From Nilaparvata lugens (Eukaryota > Arthropoda > Insecta > Hemiptera > Delphacidae), in NCBI RefSeq assembly GCF_014356525.2, contig NC_052504.1:66249114-66313113 (forward strand): 64,000 bases of DNA, given 5' to 3'. The translations under genes were made by a program, and so were the position numbers. Numbering within the stretch: the stretch's first letter is position 1; the number at the start of each line of letters is the position of its first letter. This document shows positions 1 to 11,417 of the stretch, in pieces. Under the pieces are notes generated by a model. The model saw nothing but the letters and a program-made list of their open reading frames with translations. It was not told the DNA's origin and did no database searches.

Positions 1-172
1 GGAAAACTTAAAACAAAGTCCAAAATTTTGGGGGTGAAGTCACCCTCTGGCGTGACAAATTTCAGATTAGAATTCAGTGCCCCAAAATACACATGCATAG
101 AACAATCGAAACAAAATTCTTTCGGGGCTGTTTCCTGAAAAACAACCATTTGACTGGACTATAAGTTGTTTT

Positions 173-1750
173 CCTATTATATAAGCGAGCAATTTCTATA
201 TATCTGTTTATATTTTCTATTTCTATATCTGGTTATCTGGCTATCTGGTTATATGGTTATTTATGTTCAACGGATCTCGGAAACGGCTCTAACGATTTTC
301 ACGAAATTCGGGATAGTAGGTATATGATATCAAAATTCGATTGCACTAGGTCTCATCCCTGAGAAAAATCCCTGAAGGACATGAAAAGGATAAATCATCC
401 TTGGAAAAACAGATGATGATTTCGTCGTCTGTCGATAACAGAAGATGCGTGTGCCTGTGTGGGAGATCAGCTGTGTAATCAATTAGCTTACCGTATCTCG
501 CGAGAAATCTAGAAATTTTAATTGACTCGATCAAAATACAGTAATCTGATTTGTTGACATGAGATGGTATATATCATAATATTCAAAGTTAATCATTATT
601 TTACAGTTCTAAGTGATTAGTGAGTGTTATTTTGTCATTCAATTTGGTATATAAACAATCTAAATTGGAAGTTTTATGTTTTCAAATATTTGGACTGAAA
701 ATTTCACTTGAATTCAAGTGTATGAAACATACCTACTTTTTGGAATATTCCAACTATAAATTTTATAGTGTATAAATCAAAATTGGGGGAAGAAACAGTT
801 TTGGGCTGCGCCTGTTAGTCCTTCCCCAATCATTTTAAAGAATTGAGTTCTGTTTATCAAATGAATAAATAACGAGCAAAGCTCGGTGCCCCGATATTTG
901 ATATTAATAGATAGAATTTACAGAATGTACTTGTTCAGATGATATCTTTATTCCAAAAACCAAACCATTCAAAGATACATTTTGTTATACTTGTGTTATT
1001 TACTCCTGTGATGTTAAAAAGTAAATACTACCAACAACACATCAGTGACAACCTGTTCCAATTTATGATAAATATCGGGGCACCGAGCTCCGCTCTGGAG
1101 TACCTACAAAAGCATATAAAGATTATTACGAAAGAAGAAATTATAATGAATATTCATAGTTCATACAGAAAGGTTCTATCTAATCACAGTGGATTGAGAT
1201 TAATTCCCAGAGGAATGCACAAATTTCTCTCACAAAAGCATGTTAAAATTTAATCCTGATTAAACTTTCTTAAAATTGATTAAAACTGACTTTCTTAAAA
1301 GTCATTAAAATTTGGTTCACGTGAACCAAATCACAGAAGACCATCTCAAACAGATAGCTTATCTGATTGGTTGTACTGGAATTAATCAGGGTTAAAATTT
1401 AACCGGCTTTTGTACAACTGCCACTAAGTACCTGATTGAATTAGGTACAAAAGTTCAACAGCTGAGTCATAATTTTGTCTCAGTCCACACACATGCACTC
1501 GCTCACTCACTTCCATCATCAACAGACGACGAAATTATCAGCTGTTTTTACAAGGATGGATAAAGTCTTTTAATGACCTTCAGCGAGTTTCCCCAGGGAT
1601 GAGACCTAGTGCAATCGAATTTTTATATTATAAACCTACTATGTTCTGAATTTCGTGAGAATCGTTAGAGCCGTTTTCGAGATCCGGTGAAATACAAACA
1701 TATTAACATCTAAACATCAAAACAGAAATTGCTCGTTTAATAGTATAGGA
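173..1750. mobile_element. Foldback/TIR DNA element with arms of about 300 bp
   Basis: The left end (CCTATTATATAAGCGAGCAA at 173-192) is matched in reverse complement by the right end near 1723-1750. The inverted similarity runs on for roughly 300 bp on each side: 'ggatctcgg...acggctctaacgattttcacgaaattcg' on the left against the mirror-image text at 1640-1690, and the 'gcactaggtctcatccctg' block at 341-359 against 1597-1616. The interior has no credible transposase; the short open frames inside are not conserved-looking. It is a non-autonomous foldback element or large MITE. A second inverted pair lies inside (tcggtgccccgatatt at 882-897 against aatatcggggcaccgagc at 1071-1088), and another MITE is nested at about 1228-1425. 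Superfamily not assigned. Confidence 0.75.
1228..1425. mobile_element. Nested short MITE
   Basis: The left side reads cacaaaagcatgttaaaatttaatcctgattaa. The right side (1379-1425) is its imperfect reverse complement, ending ...ggcttttgtacaactg. The arms are about 35-40 bp and the unit about 200 bp. A perfect 20-bp palindrome (TTTGGTTCACGTGAACCAAA) sits inside at 1312-1331. A related end (cagttgcacatgagtctaat) occurs at 24502. Non-coding. Confidence 0.5.
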
Positions 1751-2898
1751 TTTAGAATACTTAAACTTGCCGACATTATATATTGTATGAATAAAATCGT
1801 TCCAAATTTGTGTGAATGTTTAGGTACCAAAATTTCTATGCAATATTCTTTTGCAATAAAGAATTATCAATGATATTATTATTCAACTTCTTATAAGTAA
1901 CCTTAACATTTAAAAAGCAAAGCCTCCCTTACTTATCTTTTAATATCCTATTAAAATATTTGTCATGTAGTTTTCCTGATGTAATGTAGTACTTTCTAGT
2001 CCTCCCGGACAAAAACGGGTGCACTGCTAGTCTCAAAAACAACATCAAAAAATACTTTATTTTGAAAGAGATACTTCTATTTTGAAAGAGATAAGAAACG
2101 ATGGTATATATTTTTACAATATTATGAAAACAGAAAAAATTCCTCACAAGACCAAAGGTAAATAATGTCCTTTGGAAGATTAGAATGTAAGATGTGAATT
2201 TTATTGTCATACACTGACTAATGTTAAAAGCTTAAGGGTTGGGAATTGGGGTACTTTGGAGGGAACATTACACTCGGATTGGGGGGGGGGCATGCGCCAT
2301 TGCCCTTGGGGGGGCTGGGCACCCCTGGGTTACTGTAACTGTAGCCACAGCGTTAAAAGAATTAAGTTCATTGCTCTGGGCAATATAAAAGTTTTTCGAA
2401 AAAAATCCCAGGTGAACTGTTAGATAATTTGATAGCTTCCTATGGTGTCTACTTTGATTAAAATAGATTGAAAAACGAGCTCCAGTATATCTATGAAGAT
2501 CAACATTTCAACAACATCAGCCTGGAGAAGATTCTGTGTCTCATGTTTGAAAGAAGTGTTCCAAGAAGCATACAAATTGTTCTCGTTGATTTTAACCATA
2601 CCGTCAACAAGCTGTTCAGCAGAGAGAATTTTCTTGGCACTCAAAAGAATTAAACGTATTTGAGAAATACCATCAACCAAGAGAGATTAAATGAGATTGC
2701 AACAATTTCAGTTGAAAGAACACATGGTCAATGAACTTTTGCAGAATACTCAATTTCATGAGGACATAGTCCACCGATTTGCTGCGCTAAAGAATAGAAA
2801 ATCGACCTTATCTTCAAGAAATAAATTATTGGAATTCAATGTGAGTAACCTCCTTTGAATAAACTTTCAGGCATGCTTCAAGTATAGTTTTATTTTTT
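1751..2898. other. No gene recognised; G-rich tract and solo repeat end
   Basis: AT-rich spacer. It holds a poly-G run at 2280-2290 followed by a G-rich stretch to about 2330. At 2333-2356 there is an isolated copy of the terminal sequence (ctgtaactgtagccacagcg) of the MITE that lies in full at 2899-3215. Short open frames on both strands at 2420-2680 overlap each other and resemble nothing I know. Confidence 0.5.
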
Positions 2899-3215
2899 CG
2901 CTGTGGCTACAGTTACGGTAACCGTAGCTCGTATCGAGTTCCGGTAAACATTTGAGCATGCGCGGCTACCGCTATTTAGATGTGCATAGTGGTGCTTGTG
3001 GTTTTTGGTCACATGGTTATGATTTCTAAGTAACTAACTAACTTCATTATTAACTAACTTATTTCTAACTAACTTCATTGAAACGATAGGTTATCATAAC
3101 CATGTCACCAAAACCATCAACACCACAATGCACATGTAAATAGCGGTAGCCGCGCCTGCGCAAATGTTTACGGAACGCGAATGGAGTTACGGTTACCGTA
3201 ACTGTAGCCACAGCG
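2899..3215. mobile_element. Palindromic MITE, GCTGTGGCTACAGTTACGGT family
   Basis: CGCTGTGGCTACAGTTACGG at 2899-2918 is mirrored by CCGTAACTGTAGCCACAGCG ending at 3215. The inverted similarity extends through 'gcatgcgcggctaccgctattta' and 'tggttatgatt', so the whole 317 bp folds into one hairpin with a small central loop near 3040-3060. A partial copy is present at about 40410-40500 and a solo end at 2333-2356. No coding capacity; superfamily unknown. Confidence 0.8.
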
Positions 3216-3620
3216 TTATTTTTTTCTATATTCTTCTCAAATGACTCATTTCCTATACCAAACGGAATTGTGAATAATAAGGAATGCATCTTTCAAATCC
3301 CATACTTGATAGCCAATGTCATATTCAATTTTTCTTGTTATTTGGGCTTCCCCTAAATTTTCCTCCATGATCCGCCACTGTCACCAACGCTATATTTCAA
3401 GCTTTAATTTCTAGTTTATGTGCTTGAAGTTAACGTTGAGACAATGCTGGCTTTAGAAAGAATGACCAAATTTCCAAAATCTGTTTTTTCAATCTTCTTT
3501 CACTTGTATTGTTTACTGTAACCATAGAAATGGTTGGTCTTTTCTGTTTGCAATTTATAAAAATTATTGATTTAAAGCCAATTCGGATAAGTATTATATT
3601 TTTTATTGTGATGTGTCATC

Positions 3621-3859
3621 ATGGTGTGTTGTTCAGTGGTTGGATGTTCGAGTAACACAAAAAAGATCCAGGAATCGTATACTATCATAGATTTTCTGAA
3701 AATCCTGTAATATTATGTAGTTGGATCGAAGCTTGTAAGAGAATCAACAAATTTGATATAATAAATGCACGTGTTTGTTCCAAACATTTCGAGGAGGATG
3801 ATTATGAACGAAATTCTAGAAATAGACTATCAGCAAATCTATCAGTCGAAAAATATTAA
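3621..3859 (+). pseudogene. Broken THAP-type zinc-finger domain
   Basis: The first frame starts MVCCSVVGCSSN, the opening Cys-x-Cys half of a C2CH THAP finger, and ends at a stop at 3708-3710. From about 3680 another frame carries the remainder: an HRFSENP-like segment, then CSWIEACKRINK, then VCSKHFEEDDY, supplying the distal Cys and His of the C2CH signature, and runs to a stop at 3857-3859. One small indel near 3680 therefore separates the two halves. THAP domains bind DNA and occur in P-element-type transposases and in host regulators derived from them. Whether this was a transposon or a host gene is not decidable here. The reading of the family is firm; its ancestry is inferred. Confidence 0.75.
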
Positions 3860-4087
3860 AAGTCTACATCTGTGCCGCATCTAGAGTTAGCATCCACGAG
3901 ATCACCTGTGTAGCCTAGTACAAGATGCTTGTACAAGGAAAGAGTACAAGGAAAACAAGATTAGATAAAAGAAACGATCATAAACTATGTGAAGAAATAT
4001 TGTCCAATCAGGAATGTATTTTAGATGTAAGTGGAACAGAGTTTTCTTTGAAGAAAATGATGATGATGTGATGATGATGATGATCAA

Positions 4088-4324
4088 GTGGAAGAAGTAG
4101 AAAATAATTTAATGAACAATTCAGTGAGTGAAAAAACAATTCGGTGGATACATCAGACATCAGCTGAGGATGCGTTATCTGGTGTGAACAAAGAAACAGG
4201 AATCACTGAACAAGGAAAAGTAGAAAAATCAATTAATGATGAGGATAAATTTTGTATATTTGATATAATGATGGAGGACAGCAGACTACATTGTGAAAAA
4301 AATTCTTCAACAAATTTTTACTAA
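4088..4324 (+). pseudogene. Acidic ORF remnant downstream of the THAP domain
   Basis: A 78-codon open stretch rich in Glu, Asp and Asn (starts MEEVENNLMNN) lies 230 bp after the THAP fragment on the same strand. Similar acidic open stretches reappear after the MITE at 4531-5160 (5272-5601, containing NEENDDVDS and LFEKAECRLENAILRKRL). They could be the decayed body of one THAP-containing gene split by that insertion. I recognise no catalytic motif. Weak call, based mainly on strand, spacing and composition. Confidence 0.3.
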
Positions 4325-4530
4325 GAATCTTGCGCTACTATATAGCTGATGCTGTAATGTAGATTAGAACATCTTGGGAGTCGACGTGCGGGAGAGTACG
4401 ATTTCAAAATGTTTCAATAAGTGTAATGAAAACTCTACTCCAATCGAACCTGTAATCGAGGATTTTGCTGAAGAAATAGAAGACTTGAGACACCTTGGTC
4501 GGGAAATTGCTGTCAATGTCTTAACAGATG

Positions 4531-5160
4531 ATTGAATAGACTTAGAACGTTGTCAAAAATCCACTTTAATTAAATAAAAATTAAAAATTAATATTTTTTA
4601 CAGGAGCATGCTTTCGTGTGTGCTCACACATCATCAGCTGTAAGTTACAGTAAAGTTACAGGAAGTAGAAAGATTCCAACTTAACAAAAACAAAAGCAAG
4701 AGCTACTTGATCATTCTGACTAATTATCATTCCTATTTTTAATTTATATTTTAATTTTAATTCTAATTTATATTCTTAATTCTAACAACATTATTAGAAA
4801 TTATATGATTTCGGCCTACTTTTTATGAAAAACTTTTTACTTATTATAAAACTAACAAAAAGAAAAGCAAGAGCCACTTGATCATTGTAATTGATTGTTA
4901 ATTCTAATATTCTTAATTCCAACAAATTATTTTAAATTACATGAATATTTCATATGAAAAAAAATTGTAATAAAAATAAATAGGTGTAAGGCAGTAAAAT
5001 AACATATCTTATAGGAATCTTTCTACTTCCTGTAACTTTACTGTAACTTACAGCTGATGATGTGTGAGCACACACGAAAGCATGCTCATGTAAAAAATAT
5101 TAATTTTTGATTTTTATTAATTAAAGTGGATTTTTGACAACGTTCTAAGTCTATTCAATT
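4531..5160. mobile_element. MITE/foldback element with 147-bp inverted arms
   Basis: The arm 4531-4677 (attgaatagacttagaacgt ... ggaagtagaaagattcc) is the near-exact reverse complement of 5014-5160. Both include the segment gagcatgctttcgtgtgtgctcacacatcatcagctgtaagttacagtaaag in opposite orientation. The 335-bp middle holds an internal direct repeat (aaaagcaagagctacttgatcatt at about 4692 and again at about 4861). A taacagatgat motif sits at the left border (about 4520) and again at about 5206, compatible with a target duplication plus a 40-bp extra segment. It splits the open stretches that follow the THAP domain. Confidence 0.8.
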
Positions 5161-5271
5161 ATGGAAAAGTTCCACAACATCAACATTAACACTACAAACT
5201 TAATTAACAGATGATGTTGATATTCCAATCAATGATGACCAGGACTATAACTGGGAAGAAAATTTGATTCA

Positions 5272-5601
5272 ATGGTAAATGAACCAACGGAAAATGGTGA
5301 CACTGATAATGAAGAGAACGACGACGTGGATTCTGTAGCAGGTAACGATATTCCACTGGTTCCCATCTACAATAGCTTCAAAATTATTTGTGGCTTGAAG
5401 AAGTTGGCAACTGAATTGAACGATGGAGTATTGCTTGATTTATTTGAGAAAGCTGAGTGCAGACTGGAAAATGCTATATTGAGGAAAAGACTGGCTGTAC
5501 ATCAAGCAAAAATTACCAACTTTTTTCTCAAAATTAACATTTACATCAGTTACGTGAATATTTTTCGAATTATCGATAGGAGTGTTGTTTATTGTGTATG
5601 A
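5272..5601 (+). pseudogene. ORF remnant, possibly same decayed gene as THAP
   Basis: A 109-codon open stretch. Its first half is acidic, then an amphipathic helical segment (LLDLFEKAECRLENAILRKR) follows. The last 30 codons run into low-complexity AT-rich sequence and are probably not coding. No family recognised. Its position after the MITE on the same strand as the THAP remnant suggests it once belonged to that gene. Confidence 0.3.
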
Positions 5602-5723
5602 TGTAATTACAGTAAATGTAAAAACCGACTAACTGTGAAAATGAAATATCACTAGAAGTGTTAAAGTGTTGTTTATTGTGTTGAATGTAATGAAATGTAA
5701 AAACTGACTAATTGCAAAAATGA
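5581..5723. repeat. Tandem duplication, 85-bp unit, two copies
   Basis: gtgttgtttattgtg followed by gtaaatgtaaaaaccgactaact at 5582-5637 is repeated with changes about 85 bp later (gtgttgtttattgtgttgaa ... aatgtaaaaactgactaatt, to about 5720). Simple local duplication. Confidence 0.6.
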
Positions 5724-5989
5724 AGCAGACTATCCCTGCTGAAATGTTTTGCACTGTAGTGTACTTATTTGCAGAGCAAATTTCAAATTATAAGCTTCTT
5801 TCTGGGGAGTCTCAATTTCAAATTTGGTTATTTATTTATTCGTGGACAGAATCACAAATCATATAGAGTTATGTAGAACTCTATAAAAAGACCACCTCCC
5901 AAAACGATCATTTTTCTCAGAAGCCATTGGTGGTGGTCTGAGGGAAGTTTATAGGGAGGACTGACTGTATTGTCTTTTATTCACAAATA

Positions 5990-6343
5990 GTGTTCTTAGA
6001 AGTTTTGATTGAATTGTGGTTAGAGAGCAATGGATTGCAGACAAGAACAGGAACGAATCAGGAATATGTTGTAAAGTGTGTTGATGATGCTTCAAGTGAA
6101 CTTGGTGATGACATTTCCAACACTAGCAACGTGAAAAAAAGTGCATCTGATGAACGTTTTGGTGAAGAACTGGAAGAAGAACATATCATCCCTGCAAATA
6201 TTGAACCCTCTTTGGATAATCAAACAGTTCGAACTAGAACTATTACTGGTAGCAATCTTTATTTTAGTAATTATGAGCCTAACCCACTGTTTGGTCAGAC
6301 ACATCTCAAACACGGCCCTCTCGCACCAGATGCCTCAACATAG
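5990..6343 (+). pseudogene. Unassigned 117-codon open stretch
   Basis: An acidic, Ser/Thr-rich open stretch with EELEEEHIIPANIEP in the middle. No domain recognised and no start-site evidence. It lies between the THAP remnant and the hAT fragment on the same strand and may belong to either. Possibly spurious. Confidence 0.2.
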
Positions 6344-6719
6344 TTATCATTTTCTAACAATAATTAGAGAGATACTACAAGTTGTTTGCTTGATATGACT
6401 GATTAGAGTAATATCAACTTGTTTTTGTGAGTGGGATCCATACTTTCTCGATTCCTGAAAAATGCCAATTTTGTAGGTACAATTCTTTGACTCTAAACTC
6501 TTGATCAAGGGTTGTTTCAAAGAACCGTAACTACAAATTTGCCAATTCTGAGTCAAGATTGCCAATTTTTAGCACTAATCAAGTGTCAAAAGATTGTATG
6601 TCTAATCAATGTGGTTCTGAAGATCATCTGACTCAAGTCCAGCTGCCTCACATTTGACTTACATTGTTCTAAGTGGCATTGCTTTGCCCAACATAGCCTC
6701 CATCTTCCAACACAACACG

Positions 6720-7260
6720 TTTTCAAAGGCTTTGAGCTGGCTTATTGGCCCCTACATTCGAGGTTCCCTCAGTCAATGAGTCAACAGAAACTTTTGATGG
6801 AGTATCAAGCTATCTCAACAATAATGACAGATAGGCTGAGAAAAGCTGAACATATTTGCCTTTCTTCTGATGATGTATGGACAGAGACAATGGCCGAAAA
6901 GTTATATTTAGGTATAACTGCACAATTTTTAGAGGGGACTTCTATTGTTTCAGTTTATTTATCATGCAAGGAATTGGACTCAAAACATACAGATGAGTAT
7001 CTGAGCCAAGAAATAGAGAAAGTCTTCACAGACTTTCAATGAAGCAAATATTGTAGCAGCAGCTAAAAGTAGTTCCTAACAAGCAGATCCACACATTGAA
7101 CTTGGTAACAAATGCAGCCTTATCCTTGCCTTGTATTAAAGGTACAATTTCTGGAGTTCAAGAAGTTGTTCATTAAAAATGATGTAAATAGTTCTGATAA
7201 GCTTAGAAAAATTCAGTTGGACACAAACATATCTGATGGTCAAATGAAGAGAGTTGTTCT
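6720..7260 (+). pseudogene. hAT-family transposase fragment
   Basis: The open stretch at 6776-7042 contains the hAT/ZBED-like segment ICLSSDDVWTETMAEKLYLG followed by a VSVYLSCKELDSKHT-type stretch, which in hAT transposases covers the first part of the RNase-H-like core (the Asp in 'SDDVW' is the expected first catalytic position). Upstream, in another frame, is FKGFELAYWPLHSRFP. Downstream, broken frames continue with HTLNLV-like and SSDKLRKIQ-like pieces to about 7260. BED finger and C-terminal dimerisation domain are absent. A dead fragment with several frame breaks, abutting the LINE that begins at about 7262. Confidence 0.65.
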
Positions 7261-7261
7261 T

Positions 7262-8101
7262 GATTTTAAGACCTAGTTTCTACTTCATTGTGTCTTAATA
7301 AGGACAAAACTCTACTTTTGGAATTTGGATTTAGATTGCAACCTGACAATGCAAAGTTTCTCGGTATTACAGTTCAAAGCAATTTAAAATGGGGCTTACA
7401 CATCAAAATATTATGTGGCAAACTGTCGAAGGAATTTTTATGTTAAATAGATTAAAGTTCATTGTTGATAAGAGTGTTTTAATTTCAGTGTATTTTGCTT
7501 ATCTTCATTCCCATTTGTATTATGGTGTTGTTGCCTGGGGTAATGATACGAATGTAAATAAACTATTTGTGTTACAGAAACGAGCAGTAAGGGTCATTGC
7601 TATGTGAATAGCCGTTTCCACTGTGTAGATTTATTTAAAAAATTCAAGATTTTGACAGTACCAGCTATTTACATTCTTGAATGTCTTATGTATGTAAAAA
7701 TTAATTTAGCAAGTATTTCTGTAAATAGCAACGTTCACAATCATTACACTAAAATTCTGAATCGCTTAGAGTGAACCAGTGCAATTATGCAAATACATTG
7801 AACTGTTTTAAGGAGTTCGGTATAAGAGCTTATAATAAGCTTCTGCACATTTAAAAGAGCTAGAAGTTGGTAATTTCAAAAGAGCCATGAAAAAGATGTT
7901 AATAGAAATATGTCCATATAGAAAAGAGGAGTTTCTAATTTGAGGGTATTTTGTTTGATGTTTGTATGCTTGTGTTTGAATTTTTATTTCTATGAATGTA
8001 AATACTTTTTATTTACCATGTTAAATTTATTATGACGATGCTATGCATTTGTATATAAATGTTTTTCGCAATAAAGAAATCTTGAATCTTGAATCTTGAA
8101 T
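7262..8101 (+). mobile_element. 5'-truncated LINE, C-terminal RT and 3' tail
   Basis: The frame at about 7330-7607 shows AKFLGITVQSNLKWGLHI, then SVYFAYLHSHLYYGVVAWG and LFVLQKRAVRVIAM, the conserved post-catalytic part of non-LTR reverse transcriptases. Later pieces in shifted frames continue with a FKKFKILTVPAIYILE-like segment. An AATAAA-like signal (gcaataaagaaatc) and a short tandem tail of TTGAATC units (8077-8101) mark the 3' end. The catalytic YADD region and endonuclease are missing, as expected for abortive 5' truncation on insertion. Confidence 0.75.
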
Positions 8102-8109
8102 CTATATGA

Positions 8110-8242
8110 AAATTTCGTCAATTTTGACTTGAGTGCTTAAACTATTCTTGTATCATCAAAGCATGTTGTGGTAAAGTTTACCACAACATGCTTTGATGAT
8201 ACAAGAATAGTTTAAGCACTTAAGTCAAAATTGACGAAATTT
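8110..8242. repeat. Near-perfect palindrome: 66-nt arms, 1-nt spacer
   Basis: The arm 8110-8175 and the arm 8177-8242 are exact reverse complements apart from one mismatch (cttgagtgc against cttaagtgc on the folded strand). The only unpaired spacer is the G at 8176, so it would extrude as a tight hairpin or cruciform. It lies directly after the LINE tail. Either a very young inverted duplication, a small foldback element or an assembly artefact. Confidence 0.85.
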
Positions 8243-9169
8243 ACATAAGTGTATCTCTTTACCTAGATACAGCTGTTGATTTTTTCACCTAACTGTACAA
8301 GAGCTGGGCTCTGCCACAGTAAGTTTATTTTAAATAAGCACTTTTACTGTGGGAAAATTTAGTTGGTTGACACAATCATTCAACAACTATGGCAAAGTTG
8401 CATATCTTTCAGTTACGCAACTTTGCTACTGAGATTAGCTGATTTCCATGTTAAAAACTGTTGTATGCAAGTTATGCACATCTGTTCAACATAGCCTATC
8501 TCTTCTCTATCTCTATACTTATAAAAGGCTAAGCCCCGACAGACTGAAATCACACCACAGCCCAAACTACTGAGCCTAAAAACTTGAAATTTTGCACGAT
8601 TGTTTATGGTAGCCTGAAAACATCCACTAAGAAAGGATTTTCAGAAATTTGCCCCCCTGAGGGAGCTGGGGCCCCCCCAAAATTTTGTACTTTTTAACCG
8701 CTCATTGCACAGCAAAGTCATGAGGAACTTTTTTGTTCAGCTACGAAAAACAATTAGGTCTATGCAGAAAAATTTTGATCATGAGTACAGGGGGGTTCAG
8801 GAGAGGGAATTTTTCGAAAATTTTGATGTAAAATCACACTACAGCTCAAACTAATTGTCCTACAGACTTAAAAATTTGCACAAATATTCTTCATACATGC
8901 TAGACGCGCACTAAGAACGGATTTTGAGATATTTTGTCTCTAAGGGTTTCAAAGGATGAAAAAGGATCCTATTTAGTAAGGTTATGAACAAGGTAAGGTG
9001 AATGCTATATGGAACTGAGATATTTGACACATGATATTCTAACATATGTTGTAATCATTGAAAAACCTTAGAATAATTTTATCAATCAGCTGATCGTAGT
9101 TAGTCAGTTAATCAGCTTATTCATAGTCCAATAAGAACTTGGACTATGAATTCTTCTTTATAGTCCAGT
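8243..9169. repeat. Dispersed-looking repeat with internally duplicated modules
   Basis: No gene. From about 8515 (acttataaaaggctaagcccc) to about 8960 the DNA consists of two diverged versions of one module: 'aatcacaccacagcccaaactactgagcctaaaaacttgaaattttgcac' near 8545 and 'aatcacactacagctcaaactaattgtcctacagacttaaaaatttgcac' near 8833, each followed by a 'cactaagaa.ggatttt' motif. G-runs lie between them. It looks like one of the abundant non-autonomous repeats of hemipteran genomes. Element ends are not visible. 9120-9169 is cut by the gap. Confidence 0.4.
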
Positions 9170-9269
9170 NNNNNNNNNNNNNNNNNNNNNNNNNNNNNNN
9201 NNNNNNNNNNNNNNNNNNNNNNNNNNNNNNNNNNNNNNNNNNNNNNNNNNNNNNNNNNNNNNNNNNNNN
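9170..9269. other. Scaffold gap of 100 N
   Basis: Exactly 100 unspecified bases, the usual placeholder for a gap of unknown length. The BEL/Pao element on its right is cut here, so the missing stretch may be several kilobases (protease to integrase and one LTR). Confidence 0.99.
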
Positions 9270-11134
9270 CTGAATGTGAGTGGGCAAACTAAGTTTTGAA
9301 TATCAATTCCTACTGGTGGAAGACTGGGTGTAATTTTGTCGGCAATAATGCAAGAGACCTTTCTAGACCATGTGCGATCAGAAGAAAACACTTCCACAGA
9401 TGTGGAATACATCGGTGCTGTATTGATGCCAGAAACTGTATGTATAGTATTGTTATGACAAGTTGAAACTAAAGAACACTGTGAAGCAAGATGTTTGGGA
9501 ATGAACCTGTGTCCAACAACGTGCGACACAAAATAGGTTGACCAACCTTATTATAGACTACTACCTCTGCAGTAGGCATGATGGATACTGTTGAATTTTT
9601 GTTGCCATCATATGTGTGACTGGAGTTACTAACTACTTGACCAGCGGCTGGAATCGGCGACCTAGCAGATGACTCTACAGTTGAATTCAATGACTGTTCA
9701 GAAGTAGATGCGACAACTGATGATGAAGCGAGCGGCAACGTGCGGAGGTTGACTGCCGGCTGTGAACCACAACTGCAGCTGTGAAGATGTGCTGAATGAC
9801 TGCTGTTGGAGGAAATTGTAGTATTCCTTAATTGAACACTGTTGGCATTTGCTGTAGCCTTAGAGCAAGATGACGTAAATTGAAATGATGCACCGTGCAA
9901 AATGGAATGATGTGCCTTGCCACACTGCTTACATGCACCAAAGCATTGGTGTCCTGTTGAAAATGGGCGGAACAATTGAAGCACAAGTGCTTTTTGCGTA
10001 CTGCGTCAACCGAGCTTGTGGCTGTAGATTTGACAGCTGAGAACAAGTGAAGACAGAATGTGCTGAGTTGTTACAATACAAGCAAACATTGGGACGTTGA
10101 AATACCGAATTGGGTGTAGCAGTACTGCGACTGTTGTTGAATGATAATTGGATGTTCCAATACTACAATTGTTAGAGTTGAAAAAAGAGCTGCCGATCTG
10201 CTGGGCTGCTGCTGGTTAGCCCTAGGATTGACCTGAGCTGAGTGATTCAAATTAAGTGACACAGCTTGTGACACTTTATGTTGGGACTCCATAAAGTTCC
10301 GGAGATTGTCAATAGTAGATAGTATCGCTCCCAATCACGTAGGGTAGCAATATCAAAACGAGACACAGTGACATACATGAACAGAAGGTCTTTAACATCT
10401 ATACCTAAATCAAGTGCTTCTAAAGCAAAAATGTTTGTTTTTTGATGGTCAATAAGACTGCGCCAAGATTGTGCTGATTTTGAATTGAGTTGCAGTGGGT
10501 TCAAGATTGCCAAAACATGTCGATCAGCAATAAGTATTGGATTGTCGTACCTGGTTTTCAACAAATTCCAAGCTAAAGTGAAATCACCTGGTGGTGCATT
10601 GGCGATTCTATTCAACGCTTCGCCGGATAATACCTGTTTGAGATATTGAAACTTTGCACTGTTATCAACTGAATCATTATCAACTATAATACTAGTAAAT
10701 GCAGAACGAAAATTCAACCAATTTTCAAAATCACCATTAAAACGAGGTAATGGTATTTCTGGTAATGTGAAAATTGAATAGGTCGTGGAGTGGGGGCATG
10801 CACTAATGCAGGTTCAACGAGAACCCTATTGGCCTCTTCAAAGGCTGCCAGATTGGCCTTGATTCTAGAAGTAATGTTAATAAAAATTTTTGAAATTTCA
10901 TATGAATAGTTTTGTCTCCATTGGGATCCCCTTCGTCTAAGCTATCCTTGATATTAACATAGGCGTGTCGAAGGGTATCAATTCCTCTTTGACAGTGATT
11001 AATTCATGATATTCTAGCTGATTTCTAGGCGTTTCAAAATTAAACTGATCAATGAGCCACTGTAGGTGATCAAACAGATTTTTTCTCTTTGCTATTAGCG
11101 CCGAGATATCAGTTGGAAGAACTTCAGTAGACAT
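9270..11134 (-). pseudogene. BEL/Pao retrotransposon gag and start of protease, decayed
   Basis: Read on the minus strand from about 11134 (MSTEVLPTDISALIAKRK, a likely gag N-terminus). A segment at 10247-10717 (MNFRSAFTSIIVDNDSVDNS, then AKFQYLKQVLSGEALNRI and FTLAWNLLKTRYDN) is characteristic of the gag-like domain of BEL/Pao polyproteins. A Cys/His cluster follows (HLCFNCS in one frame; CKQCGKAHHSILHG in the next), the usual BEL zinc-knuckle region. Then LLDTGSFPNILL at about 9485 carries the DTG active site of a retropepsin, continuing toward the gap with a 'PPVGIDIQNLVCPL'-like segment. Frame changes near 10300, 10050 and 9900 show it is dead. Reverse transcriptase and integrase are not seen and would lie in or beyond the gap. 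Confidence 0.8.
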
Positions 11135-11393
11135 GATTACAAGATTACTACAACTTAAAATTAGAATACTTGCGACCCTAAAATGCTGCCAACTGTAGTT
11201 GTGCGTGTGCCCACGTTTAAAGCGCAAACGTTTGCAAGAAGATGTGTCACCAAGGCTTGTGTGGAGAGCCAATGAACTGAGTGATGTGACACCAAGCAAG
11301 TGATAATGGTGGCGCTCGAGCAACTTGTGCACAGGATGCAGTGTGGCAGCTTACAATGATTCAGGTCTTGAGAGACTGGTACCAACACGAGCG

Positions 11394-11417
11394 CAGCGTG
11401 CTTGTCTGGGGTCCAGT
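11394..11417 (-). promoter_or_regulatory. Possible primer-binding site of the BEL element
   Basis: On the minus strand, 280 bp upstream of gag, the sequence reads ...ggttaac TGGACCCCAGAC. TGG pairs with the CCA end of tRNAs, as in LTR-element primer-binding sites. I cannot match it to a particular tRNA. If right, the adjacent LTR begins immediately on the right. Confidence 0.3.

Noticed and set aside
939..1253. 104-codon frame inside the first foldback element
   Set aside because: No conserved motif. It crosses the internal inverted pair and the border of the nested MITE, so it is unlikely to be coding.
9158..9529. Open frame running through the N gap
   Set aside because: It exists only because unknown bases are translated as X. 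The real content on its right is the BEL protease start; nothing can be said across the gap.
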